DNA of 59,664 nt. Origin: Arenimonas donghaensis DSM 18148 = HO3-R19 (GTDB lineage Bacteria > Pseudomonadota > Gammaproteobacteria > Xanthomonadales > Xanthomonadaceae). Of the stretch, positions 28,138 to 36,056 are shown piece by piece (the first letter of the stretch is position 1; each line of letters begins with the position of its first letter). The notes beneath the pieces were generated by a model. That model had not been told where the DNA came from. It saw only the letters and a list, made by a program, of their open reading frames with translations, and did no database searches. Where the stretch lies: positions 1-59,664 of the forward strand of contig NZ_AVCJ01000011.1 of assembly GCF_000743535.1 (NCBI RefSeq), given 5' to 3'. A program made the position numbers and the translations under genes.

Positions 28138-28338
28138 TCAGCAGCGACCGCGACGGTCCCCATGGCCCAGGTGGCCGTCGAGCGCGGAGCGGGGCAGTTC
28201 CATGGTCTTTTTGCCCTTGTGGCAAACCAGCACGGTGTCGCCACCGGCCTTGGCGGAGCCGCCGTAGTAACCGCGGCTGCCATAGCTGCCGCAGGCGGCC
28301 AGGCCCAGGGTGAGCATCAGCACGATGATTATTTTCAT
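28138..28338 (-). CDS. Small lipoprotein with CHK-G..HGD motif
   Basis: 66 aa. MKIIIVLMLTLGLAAC supplies a signal and the lipobox LAAC; a Gly/Tyr/Ser stretch follows. The short mature domain reads VLVCHKGKKTMELPRSALDG then HLGHGDRRGRC, i.e. a C-H-K-G-K motif closed by H-L-x-H-G-D-x-x-G-x-C. The two Cys and several His could bind a metal or form a disulphide loop. Similar small C-H-K...HGD...C domains occur in many proteobacterial lipoproteins; the role is unknown. A GGGGAC-type site precedes the ATG. Confidence 0.75.
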   Translation of the reverse strand: MKIIIVLMLTLGLAACGSYGSRGYYGGSAKAGGDTVLVCHKGKKTMELPRSALDGHLGHGDRRGRC

Positions 28339-28532
28339 GGGGGACTCCGGTGTGGAAGGGGTGCCGCCGGGCCATGTAGCGCCCGCGCGCCTTACGCCCG
28401 CGTGAATCGGGCCGATTCCACCCAATCCAGCTGCAACGATGCTTTCTCCTGGTGCAGGCCTGGAGTCACCTTTTGTTTCCTGATGCCCGCGTAGGCTTCC
28501 GCGTCATCGAAAACGCACGCCAGGAGGACATC

Positions 28533-29504
28533 ATGGGTTTGCTGGTCAACGGCAAATGGCAGGACACGTGGTACGACACCGACGGCAACGAAGGAAAGTT
28601 CAAACGTTCCCGATCGCAGTTCCGCCACTGGGTCACCGCCGACGGCAAGCCGGGGCCCACCGGCGAGGGCGGCTTCAAGGCCGAGCCCGGGCGCTACCAC
28701 CTGTACGTTTCGTTGGCCTGCCCCTGGGCCCATCGCACGCTCATCTTCCGGCGCCTGAAGGGGCTGGAGAAGATGATCGACGTATCGGTCGTGAACTGGG
28801 TCATGGGCGAACAGGGCTGGACCTTCGAAGACGGCCCCGGCGTGGTGCCCGACCGGGTCAACGGCGCGAAGCGGCTGTACGAGGTCTACCTCAAGGCCGA
28901 CCCGGAATACTCCGGCCGCGTCACGGTGCCGGTGCTGTGGGACACGCAGCGCCAGACCATCGTCAGCAACGAGTCGGCCGACATCATCCGCATGTTCAAC
29001 AGCGCCTTCGACGGCGTGGGTGCGACGCCGGGCGACTTCTACCCCGAGGCGCTGCGCGCGCAGATCGACGAGATCAATCAACGCGTCTACGACAAGGTCA
29101 ACAACGGCGTCTACAAGGCCGGCTTCGCCACGCAGCAGGATGCCTACGACGAAGCCGTCAAACCGCTGTTCGAAACCCTCGACTGGCTCGACGCACGCCT
29201 GGGCAAGCACCGCTACCTGGCCGGCGACAGCCTCACCGAAGCCGACTGGCGCCTGTTCACCACCCTGGTCCGCTTCGACCCGGTCTACGTCGGCCACTTC
29301 AAGTGCAACCTGCGCCGCATCGCCGACTACCCGCACCTGTCGGGCTACCTGCGCGAGCTCTACCAAGTACCTGGCGTCGCCGGCACGGTGGACTTCGACC
29401 ACATCAAGGGCCACTACTACCAGAGCCACGACATGATTAATCCCACCCGCATCGTGCCCGCGGGGCCGGTGCTGGATCTGGAGGCGCCGCACGGGCGCGG
29501 TTAG
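28533..29504 (+). CDS. Glutathionyl-hydroquinone reductase (YqjG/Xi-class GST)
   Basis: 323 aa. It reduces glutathionyl-hydroquinones and other benzylic glutathione adducts, using the Cys in the N-terminal thioredoxin fold (LACPWAHRT, about residues 62-70). The TVPVLWD and SNESADIIRMFN glutathione-binding elements and an all-alpha C-terminal domain (ADWRLFTTLVRFDPVYVGHFKCN) are typical of the Xi class. CAGGAGG precedes the ATG. It is followed by a VOC protein on the same strand; both fit electrophile detoxification. Confidence 0.92.
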   Translation: MGLLVNGKWQDTWYDTDGNEGKFKRSRSQFRHWVTADGKPGPTGEGGFKAEPGRYHLYVSLACPWAHRTLIFRRLKGLEKMIDVSVVNWVMGEQGWTFEDGPGVVPDRVNGAKRLYEVYLKADPEYSGRVTVPVLWDTQRQTIVSNESADIIRMFNSAFDGVGATPGDFYPEALRAQIDEINQRVYDKVNNGVYKAGFATQQDAYDEAVKPLFETLDWLDARLGKHRYLAGDSLTEADWRLFTTLVRFDPVYVGHFKCNLRRIADYPHLSGYLRELYQVPGVAGTVDFDHIKGHYYQSHDMINPTRIVPAGPVLDLEAPHGRG

Positions 29505-29584
29505 CCGGCCGCAGGGTCCATCGGCATATTGCCCGGGACCCGGCCAGGCGTACGATGGGCGGTACCCGTGACCAGGAGTCGCCC

Positions 29585-29956
<372 letters not shown>

Positions 29957-29960
29957 GGGC

Positions 29961-30935
29961 TCAGGCCCCGGCGCTCGCCGTCGTTGGCTGGAACAGCGCG
30001 GCCGTGCGCGTCAGTGCGCGTTGGATGTCGGGCACCGGTTCCGTGCACTCCACCAGCGTGGCCGGCAGGGTCACCAGCTGGATCTGCGAGACCAGCGTGT
30101 CCAGGCTTTCGGCGCCGATGCGCAGCAGGCTGTGCGTTGGCGTTTCGGCCTCCAGGATGCCGCACCACAGCGGCAACACCGCTTCGAGTTCGGAAACACT
30201 GCCCGCCAGCCGCAGGGTGGCGCGGCAGGTGAACGGCGCGTAGGCGATGCCACGCTCGAGCCGCTGCGCCACGTCGGGCGGCACGGCGCGGGCGGGGAAG
30301 GCGGCGCCGGTCCGCGGCGTGCCCTGGATGCGGTCGACGCGAAAGCTGCGCCAGTCGTCGCGCCCGGTGTCCCAGGCCACCAGGTACCAGCGTCGCCCGA
30401 AGTTGGCCAGGCGAAGCGGCTGCACCTCGCGCCGACCGGACGTGCCGTCGTGTTTGCGGTAGTCGAACGCCAGGGTCCGGCAGTCGCGGCATGCGGTGGC
30501 CAGGGTCTGCAGCAGTTCGGCCGCCACCAGCGGCGGGCCGGTGCGCAGCGACAGGGTAACGGCGTGCAGCGCCGTGCTCCGCCGGCGCAAACGCGTGGGC
30601 ATCAGCTGGTCGAGCTTGCCGAGCAGGCGCAGCGCGGTGTCTTCGATGCCGCCGACATGCGCCGTGGCCGCGCGCAGGGCCAGCGCCAGCGCCACGGCTT
30701 CGTCATCGTCGAGCACCAGCGGCGGCAGGTCGGCACCGCGGCCCAGCGCATATCCGCCGCCGACGCCGGACGAGGCGTCCACCGGATAACCCAGCTCGCG
30801 CAGGCGGTCGACGTCGCGGCGTATCGTGCGGGTGTCCACGCCCAACTCGTCGGACAGCGCCGTCCCCGACCAGTGCCGCCGCGATTGCAGCAGACTGGCC
30901 AGGCGCAGCAGGCGGGCTGAGGTGGACAACACCAC
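29961..30935 (-). CDS. YafY-type HTH-WYL transcriptional regulator
   Basis: 324 aa with GTG start (a second GTG is the next codon). An N-terminal winged helix (LLRLASLLQSRRHWSGTALSDELGVDTRTIRRDVDRL) is followed by GVGGGYALGRG and a WYL domain (about 135-230, with REVQPLRLANFGRRWYLVAWD) plus the WCX extension. WYL domains bind nucleic-acid or nucleotide-like ligands. The gene is divergent from a GST, and the perfect palindrome GGACAG-aaa-CTGTCC in the gap is the likely operator, so autoregulation and control of the GST are inferred. Confidence 0.88.
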   Translation of the reverse strand: MVLSTSARLLRLASLLQSRRHWSGTALSDELGVDTRTIRRDVDRLRELGYPVDASSGVGGGYALGRGADLPPLVLDDDEAVALALALRAATAHVGGIEDTALRLLGKLDQLMPTRLRRRSTALHAVTLSLRTGPPLVAAELLQTLATACRDCRTLAFDYRKHDGTSGRREVQPLRLANFGRRWYLVAWDTGRDDWRSFRVDRIQGTPRTGAAFPARAVPPDVAQRLERGIAYAPFTCRATLRLAGSVSELEAVLPLWCGILEAETPTHSLLRIGAESLDTLVSQIQLVTLPATLVECTEPVPDIQRALTRTAALFQPTTASAGA

Positions 30936-30948
30936 GCCAGCCTATCGA

Positions 30949-30963
30949 GGACAGAAACTGTCC
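30949..30963. promoter_or_regulatory. Candidate operator of the WYL regulator
   Basis: A perfect 6-base inverted repeat, GGACAG-aaa-CTGTCC, sits in the 73-base gap between the divergent regulator (start 30935) and GST gene (start 31009). It is 14 bases upstream of the regulator start. Palindromes with ACAG..CTGT halves are typical for YafY-type regulators. I see no second copy nearby. Confidence 0.65.
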
Positions 30964-31008
30964 GCAATGCAGGCTAGGCTTTGCCCACCCTCCCACGCAG
31001 GAATCGCC

Positions 31009-31629
31009 ATGACCACGCCCGCCCTCACGCTGCACCACAACCCGAAGTCGCGCTCCGCCGGGGCCCGCGCCCTGCTCGAAGCGCTCGGCGTGGACTACGA
31101 GGTGAAGCTGGTCGACTTCGCCGCGGGCGAAACCCGCACCCCGGAATTCCTGGCGCTCAACCCGCTGGGCAAGCTGCCGACCCTGGTGCACGGCGACGCG
31201 GTCATCACCGAACAGGTCGCCATCACCATCTACCTGGCCGACCGTTTCCCGGCAGCCGGCCTGGCGCCCGCGTTCGACGACCCGCAGCGCGGGCCCTACC
31301 TGCGCTGGCTGGCCTTCTACGGCGCCTGTTTCGAGCCGGCGCTGATGGACCATGCCTTCAAGCGCGAACCCATCGACCCGACCACCTCACCCTATCGCGA
31401 CTACGACACCGTCATCGCCGCCCTCATCGCGCAGCTCGCGCGCGCCGACTACCTGCTGGGCGACACCCTCACCGCCGCGGACATCCTCTGGGGCATCGGC
31501 CTGCGCTGGACCACCGACTTCGGCATCGTGCCCAAGGACCCGGTGATCATGGCCTACGTCGACCGCGTCGGCGCGCATCCGGCCGTCATCCGCGCCGGTG
31601 AACTCGACGCGGCGATGCTGCCGCAGTAA
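31009..31629 (+). CDS. Glutathione S-transferase
   Basis: 206 aa, cytosolic. The N-terminal thioredoxin-like domain (LTLHHNPKSRSAGARALLEALG) has a Ser at the usual catalytic position, then LNPLGKLPTLVHGD and a TEQVAITIYLADRF glutathione-binding motif. The C-terminal helical domain contains YLLGDTLTAADILWG. It conjugates or reduces electrophiles with glutathione. It is divergent from, and probably controlled by, the WYL regulator; a nitroreductase/deiodinase-like gene follows 31 bases downstream, likely in the same operon. Confidence 0.9.
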   Translation: MTTPALTLHHNPKSRSAGARALLEALGVDYEVKLVDFAAGETRTPEFLALNPLGKLPTLVHGDAVITEQVAITIYLADRFPAAGLAPAFDDPQRGPYLRWLAFYGACFEPALMDHAFKREPIDPTTSPYRDYDTVIAALIAQLARADYLLGDTLTAADILWGIGLRWTTDFGIVPKDPVIMAYVDRVGAHPAVIRAGELDAAMLPQ

Positions 31630-31660
31630 AACGGGGGCATCGTCCCGCTACGGAACCGCC

Positions 31661-32329
31661 ATGACCAACGCCGCCTTCGTCCCGCTGCCGCCACCGCCGG
31701 CGATGGACGACGACCAACGCCTCGCGCGCGCCCGCGAGTTCGCCGCGATGCTGGGCAAACGCCGCACCGTGCGCGACTACGCCCCGACGCCGGTGCCGCG
31801 CGAGGTCATCGAAGCCTGCCTGCAGGCGGCCGGCACCGCGCCCAGCGGCGCCAACCAGCAGCCCTGGTCGTTCGTGGCGGTGTCCGACCCGGCGCTCAAG
31901 CAGCGCATCCGCGTCGCCGCCGAAGCCGAGGAGCGCGACTTCTACGAGCGTCGGGCGCCGGACGAATGGCTCGAAGCCCTGGCCCCGCTGGGCACCGACG
32001 ACCACAAACCTTTCCTGGAAACCGCGCCCTGGCTGATCGCGGTGTTCTACGAACGCACCGGCCCGGAGATCGACGGCCGCAAGGCCAAGCGTTATTACCC
32101 GCACGAATCCACCGGCATCGCCTGCGGCATGCTTATCGCCGCCCTGCACAACGCCGGCCTGGCCACGCTGACGCACACGCCCAGCCCCATGGCCTTCCTC
32201 AACGAGCTGCTCGAGCGCCCACGCCACGAAGTGCCCTACCTGCTGCTGGTCGTCGGCCACCCGGCCGACGGCTGCCAGGTGCCGGACATCCGTCGCAAGC
32301 CACTGGACCAGTTCGCCCGTTTCCGCTGA
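31661..32329 (+). CDS. Iodotyrosine-deiodinase-like nitroreductase
   Basis: 222 aa FMN-dependent nitroreductase fold. It resembles mammalian and bacterial iodotyrosine deiodinases (IYD): GTAPSGANQQPWSFVAV, GMLIAALHNAGLATLTHTP, and the closing RKPLDQF. The three IYD substrate-binding residues (human E157, Y161, K182) are all found with identical spacing: E91, Y95, K116 (ERDFY, then 21 residues to K). These grip the zwitterion of halotyrosine, so reductive dehalogenation of halogenated tyrosine or a related phenol is predicted. The gene follows a GST, suggesting a haloaromatic detoxification operon. Confidence 0.85.
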   Translation: MTNAAFVPLPPPPAMDDDQRLARAREFAAMLGKRRTVRDYAPTPVPREVIEACLQAAGTAPSGANQQPWSFVAVSDPALKQRIRVAAEAEERDFYERRAPDEWLEALAPLGTDDHKPFLETAPWLIAVFYERTGPEIDGRKAKRYYPHESTGIACGMLIAALHNAGLATLTHTPSPMAFLNELLERPRHEVPYLLLVVGHPADGCQVPDIRRKPLDQFARFR

Positions 32330-32407
32330 GCCCGGGCCGCCCGGGTCGGCGTGTCACACTTTCCGCCCTGGTTCGTAGGGTTTGTTGACTACCCTGCGAG
32401 CACACCC

Positions 32408-33406
32408 ATGAGCCCCGACATCCTCAACACCCTGATCGAACGCGACCTGCCTGCCGCCCAGGCCGGCGACACCGTGGCTTACGGCCGCCTGGTGGCCGCC
32501 ACCCAGCGCATGGTGGCCAGCGTCGCACTGGCGATCACCCGCGACCTGCAGACCAGCGAAGACATCGCCCAGGAAACCTTCCTCACCGCCTGGCAGCGCC
32601 GCGGCCAGCTGGGCAACCCGCAGAGCTTCCTGCCCTGGCTGCGCCAGGTCGCGCGCAACCGCGCCATCGACCACGTGCGCGCCAGGCGCTACCGGGAAAC
32701 GCCGGTGGATCCGCTCGAACAGCTGGCCGACATCGCCGCCGAGCCCGGGCACGGCCCCGCGGACTCGCATGAGCGCGATCAACAGGCCCAGCTGCTCGCC
32801 GAAGCCCTGGACGAGATTCCGGAAACCAGCCGCGACGTGCTGCTGCTCTATTACCGCGAAGGCGAACGCAGCGCCGACGTCGCCGCCTTGCTGGGAATCA
32901 GCGACGCCGCCGTACGCAAGCGGCTCCAGCGCGGTCGCGACGCGCTGCGCGAACAGCTGCTCAAGCGTCTGTCCGCGGTGGCGCGGGAAAGCGCGCCGGG
33001 CGTGGCCTTCACCGTGGCGGTGGGCGTCGGGCTGGCGGGCTCGGGAAGCGCGAGTGCCGCCGTCGGCACCGGCGCCGCGGCCAAGGCCACCGGCTGGAGC
33101 GTCAAGGCGGCCCTGGGCGTGCTCGGTGCCCTGGCCGCTTCGGTCACGCTGGTGGTCGGCGCGGTCTGGTTTGAAATGCGCCAGCACCTGCGCAAGGCCC
33201 GCAGCGACGCCGAGCGCCAGTCCCTGGTGCACAACGGCATCGTCTACGGCGCGCTGATGGCGACGTACATGGTGGTGTTGTCCTGGGGCAACCATGCGAA
33301 CTGGTCGACGGCGAAGTTCCTGCTGGCCGCCGCCGGATTTTCAGTGGCGATCCTGCTGCTCACCTACGAACGGATTCGCTCGCGCCGTCGCCACCGGACG
33401 AAGTGA
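32408..33406 (+). CDS. ECF sigma factor with C-terminal membrane domain
   Basis: 332 aa. Residues about 13-95 are sigma-70 region 2 (TSEDIAQETFLTAWQRRGQL, SFLPWLRQVARNRAIDHVRAR) and about 125-185 are region 4 (LDEIPETSRDVLLLYYREGE, VAALLGISDAAVRKRLQRGR). Most ECF factors end there. This one continues for about 145 residues with a Gly/Ala-rich stretch and three hydrophobic helices (about 234-254, 277-293, 303-319), so it should be membrane-tethered, perhaps carrying its own anti-sigma-like control. No anti-sigma gene is adjacent. A TGTCACA element at 32352 lies upstream, but the matching -10 element is imperfect. Confidence 0.85.
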   Translation: MSPDILNTLIERDLPAAQAGDTVAYGRLVAATQRMVASVALAITRDLQTSEDIAQETFLTAWQRRGQLGNPQSFLPWLRQVARNRAIDHVRARRYRETPVDPLEQLADIAAEPGHGPADSHERDQQAQLLAEALDEIPETSRDVLLLYYREGERSADVAALLGISDAAVRKRLQRGRDALREQLLKRLSAVARESAPGVAFTVAVGVGLAGSGSASAAVGTGAAAKATGWSVKAALGVLGALAASVTLVVGAVWFEMRQHLRKARSDAERQSLVHNGIVYGALMATYMVVLSWGNHANWSTAKFLLAAAGFSVAILLLTYERIRSRRRHRTK

Positions 33407-33428
33407 GCCCGCAGCCACCCAGGCTGCC

Positions 33429-34271
33429 TCAGCCGGCCTGTTCGTCCTTGAGCCACTGCCGTGGCGACAGTCCGCAGGCCGCGCTGAACGCGCGCGACAG
33501 CGAGGCGGCACTGCCGTAGCCAACCTGTTGCGCGACGCGGTCGAGTTTGTCGCCGCGACGCAGGGCGTCCTGGGCCAGGGTGATGCGGTAGCCGGCCAGG
33601 TAGTTCGAAGGCGGCGTGCCCACGCGTTCGGCGAACACTTCGGCGAAACGACTGCGTGACATGCCGGCGACGGCGGCCAGGCTTTCGAGCGTCCAGGCCG
33701 AAGCCGGCGCTTCGTGCATGGCCGTCAGTGCCTTCGCCAACTGCGGGTGGCCCAGGCCGGCCAGCGGCCCCGACCGGACCTGGCCACTGTCGAGCAGGTA
33801 GCGCAGCAGCAGCACCAGCACGGCTTCGAACAGCCGGTCCACCAGGACCTGGCGGCCACAGCGCTGGGCGAACGCCTCGTCGAACAGCAGGTCCAGCAGC
33901 GGCGGTGCCTGGGGCAGGGCCGAGAGCGGCAGTGCCACGAAGGCGGGCAGGGCGCGCGTGATCGGATTGGCCGCGCCACCGCTGAAGTCGAGGTTGGCGC
34001 AGGCCATGTCGGCGCCGGTCGTGGCGTCGGCGATGAATCGATGCGCCAGCGGACGCGGGTAGAACAGCAGGCTGGGTTGTTCGACACGAAGCTCCTCGCC
34101 TTCGTGCCGCACCGTCAGCGGACCGCGACGCACCAGGTGCAGCTGGCCGAGGCCGATGTCGTCGAAGTCGTTGATGCCGCACAGCGGCCCGCTGTGGAAC
34201 ATGCGCGCGCTGACGCTGAAGCGCTGCAGCAGGCCCTGGAGGCGGTCGACGGGCGCGGACGGGGTCGGCAT
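33429..34271 (-). CDS. AraC-family regulator, cupin-sensor type
   Basis: 280 aa. The N-terminal half is a cupin_6-type sensor (LGQLHLVRRGPLTVRHEGE, PSLLFYPRPLAHRF). The C-terminal half has two HTH motifs (LESLAAVAGMSRSRFAEVFAERVG and LDRVAQQVGYGSAASLSRAFSAACG). It lies 7 bases downstream of the class A beta-lactamase stop on the same strand, so the two are probably co-transcribed. AraC members with this sensor often control oxidoreductases. Regulation of the beta-lactamase would be unusual, as AmpR (LysR type) is the norm in this bacterial group. Confidence 0.87.
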   Translation of the reverse strand: MPTPSAPVDRLQGLLQRFSVSARMFHSGPLCGINDFDDIGLGQLHLVRRGPLTVRHEGEELRVEQPSLLFYPRPLAHRFIADATTGADMACANLDFSGGAANPITRALPAFVALPLSALPQAPPLLDLLFDEAFAQRCGRQVLVDRLFEAVLVLLLRYLLDSGQVRSGPLAGLGHPQLAKALTAMHEAPASAWTLESLAAVAGMSRSRFAEVFAERVGTPPSNYLAGYRITLAQDALRRGDKLDRVAQQVGYGSAASLSRAFSAACGLSPRQWLKDEQAG

Positions 34272-34278
34272 GGGGGAT

Positions 34279-35163
34279 TCAGGCCGGCGCGAGCGCCCAG
34301 TCGCCGACGATGTGGCCGACGTCGGCCAGCACCGTGTCGCGTTCGGCCGGCGTGCCGCTGGACTCGGCGTAATACGCCGCCACCAGGATCGGCGCGCGGT
34401 CGCCCGGCGGCCACAGGATGCCGATGTCGTTGGAGTTGCCGACGTTGTTGGTGCCGGTCTTGTCGCCGACCCGCCAGCCGGGCAGTCGCGCCCGCAGGCG
34501 CTTGTCGCCGGTCTGGTTGGCGAGCGCCCAGCCGGTCAAGCGCGAGCGCGAGGCGTCCGACAGCACGTCGCCCAGCAGCAGCTTGTGCAGGGTCGCCACC
34601 ATGGCCGCGGGCGTGGTGGTGTCGCGCGGGTCACCGGGCGTGGCTTCGTTGAGCGCGGGCTCGTTGCGATCCAGGCGCGTCACCTCGTCGCCGATGGCGC
34701 GCAGCCAGGCGGTGAGTCCGGCCGGGCCACCGTGTTCGGCCAGCAGGAGATTGGCGGCGGTGTTGTCGCTGATGGTCATCGTGGCCTCGCACAACGCGTC
34801 CACCGCAAGGCCGGCGGCGCCGTCGTGCTTTTCAACCACGGGCGACCAGCTGACCAGGTCGTCCGGCGTCCAGGTCAGCCGCCGGTCCAGGCGCTCGCGG
34901 CCGGCATCCACCGCGGCCAGCACCTGCGCGGCCAGCGGCAACTTGAAGGTGCTGCACATCGCAAAACGTTCCCCGCCACGCTGCCCGAGCGTGCGCCCCG
35001 TGCCGGTATCGAGCGCGAACACGCCGAGGCGGCCGCCGTGGCGGCCCTCCAGCGCGCGCAGGGCGTCGCCGGCATCCGCGGGCGAGCGCGCCCAGGCACG
35101 CCGGGTGGCGAACAGGGGCAGGGACAGCAGGGCGGTTTGCAGCAGGGCGCGACGACTGGGCAT
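34279..35163 (-). CDS. Class A beta-lactamase
   Basis: 294 aa. All active-site motifs are complete: S71-T-F-K74, S132-D-N134, E168-x-x-L-N (NEPALNEATPGD) and K235-T-G. It hydrolyses beta-lactam antibiotics in the periplasm. The N terminus (PSRRALLQTALLSLPLFAT) is short and has a twin arginine, suggesting Tat export like xanthomonad BlaA/L2 enzymes. C70 just before the nucleophile is shared with CTX-M and carbapenemases; the partner C238 of carbapenemases is absent. The spectrum cannot be read with certainty. It is followed by an AraC regulator; no ampR is next to it. Confidence 0.93.
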   Translation of the reverse strand: MPSRRALLQTALLSLPLFATRRAWARSPADAGDALRALEGRHGGRLGVFALDTGTGRTLGQRGGERFAMCSTFKLPLAAQVLAAVDAGRERLDRRLTWTPDDLVSWSPVVEKHDGAAGLAVDALCEATMTISDNTAANLLLAEHGGPAGLTAWLRAIGDEVTRLDRNEPALNEATPGDPRDTTTPAAMVATLHKLLLGDVLSDASRSRLTGWALANQTGDKRLRARLPGWRVGDKTGTNNVGNSNDIGILWPPGDRAPILVAAYYAESSGTPAERDTVLADVGHIVGDWALAPA

Positions 35164-35268
35164 TTCGGACGATCCGTTAAGAAATGGGGACGATTCGTAG
35201 CTTCACCGCCGATCTTGCCCGCGATAGTAGCCGGGCGCAATTGGCGCTGACCTCCGATGGAGAACCCC

Positions 35269-35814
35269 ATGTCCCGTATTCCCCTGCAAACCGCCGACAC
35301 CGCGCCCGCCGCCAGCCAGGCCCTGCTGGGCCAGGTGCAAGCCGCCTTCGGCGCCACCCCGAACATGTTCCGCGCGGTCGCCAATTCGCCGGCGGCCCTG
35401 GCCTCGATGTGGGGGAGCTTCGGCGCCCTGGGCAAGGGCAGCCTGCCGGCGCGGCTGACCGAACAGGTGGCCGTCGCCATCGCCGACCGCAACCGCTGCG
35501 AATACTGCCTGGCCGCGCACACCCTGCTGGGCAAGAACGCCGGTGCCAGCGAACACGAGATGGCCGACGCCCAGGCCGGCCGCAGCGCCGACCCGGCCAC
35601 GGCCGCCGCGCTGGCGTTCGCGCTGAAGGTGGTGGACCGCCGCGCCGACATCACCGATGCCGACATCACCGCCCTGCGCAACGCCGGTTTCACGGACGAA
35701 GGCATCGTCGAACTGATGGCGCATGTCGCGCTCAATCTGTTCACCAACTACGTCAACATCGCCTTCGACGTGCCGGTGGACTTCCCGGCGGTGAAGCTGC
35801 GCCAGGCGGCCTAA
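35269..35814 (+). CDS. Carboxymuconolactone decarboxylase/AhpD-like peroxidase-family protein
   Basis: 181 aa, all-helical. The AhpD-type redox motif C-E-Y-C-L-A-A-H is present (about residues 79-86), as in alkylhydroperoxidase-like CMD proteins. The motif ALASMWGSFGAL and the C-terminal LMAHVALNLFTNYVN are typical of this family. It is a likely peroxide- or quinone-stress reductase. I chose the ATG at 35269 because GGAG lies 6 bases upstream; an earlier in-frame ATG at 35257 has no such site. It is divergent from the beta-lactamase gene with about 105 bases between starts. Confidence 0.88.
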   Translation: MSRIPLQTADTAPAASQALLGQVQAAFGATPNMFRAVANSPAALASMWGSFGALGKGSLPARLTEQVAVAIADRNRCEYCLAAHTLLGKNAGASEHEMADAQAGRSADPATAAALAFALKVVDRRADITDADITALRNAGFTDEGIVELMAHVALNLFTNYVNIAFDVPVDFPAVKLRQAA

Positions 35815-36056
35815 GCAGCTCGCGGCGGCGGCTTCTTCGCCCGGCAAGCGAACGAAGCCGTCGCCGTACGCCATGGCGGACGCCCGCGGCCATCGCTGAA
35901 CCGCCCGTACCCGGCCGGCTTGCCGAGCCATGACACGCGGCGCCATGCTGGCCCACCGGGGACGACGCCTCTGTTTCCCCGATCCAACGCGCACGGCGAG
36001 CTGATGCCCGAACAATCGATCACTTGGCCCGGCTCCCTCCGGGCCGGACCCTGCCC

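Noticed and set aside
32352-32377. ECF41-like promoter (TGTCACA .. CGTA) in front of the ECF sigma gene
   Set aside because: The -35-like TGTCACA is good but the -10 part deviates and the spacing is one or more bases off, so it was noted in the gene entry only.
35815-36056. Possible small gene or RNA in the 242-base gap before selO
   Set aside because: Short frames on both strands lack ribosome sites and similarity to anything I know; no hairpin with a T-run was found.
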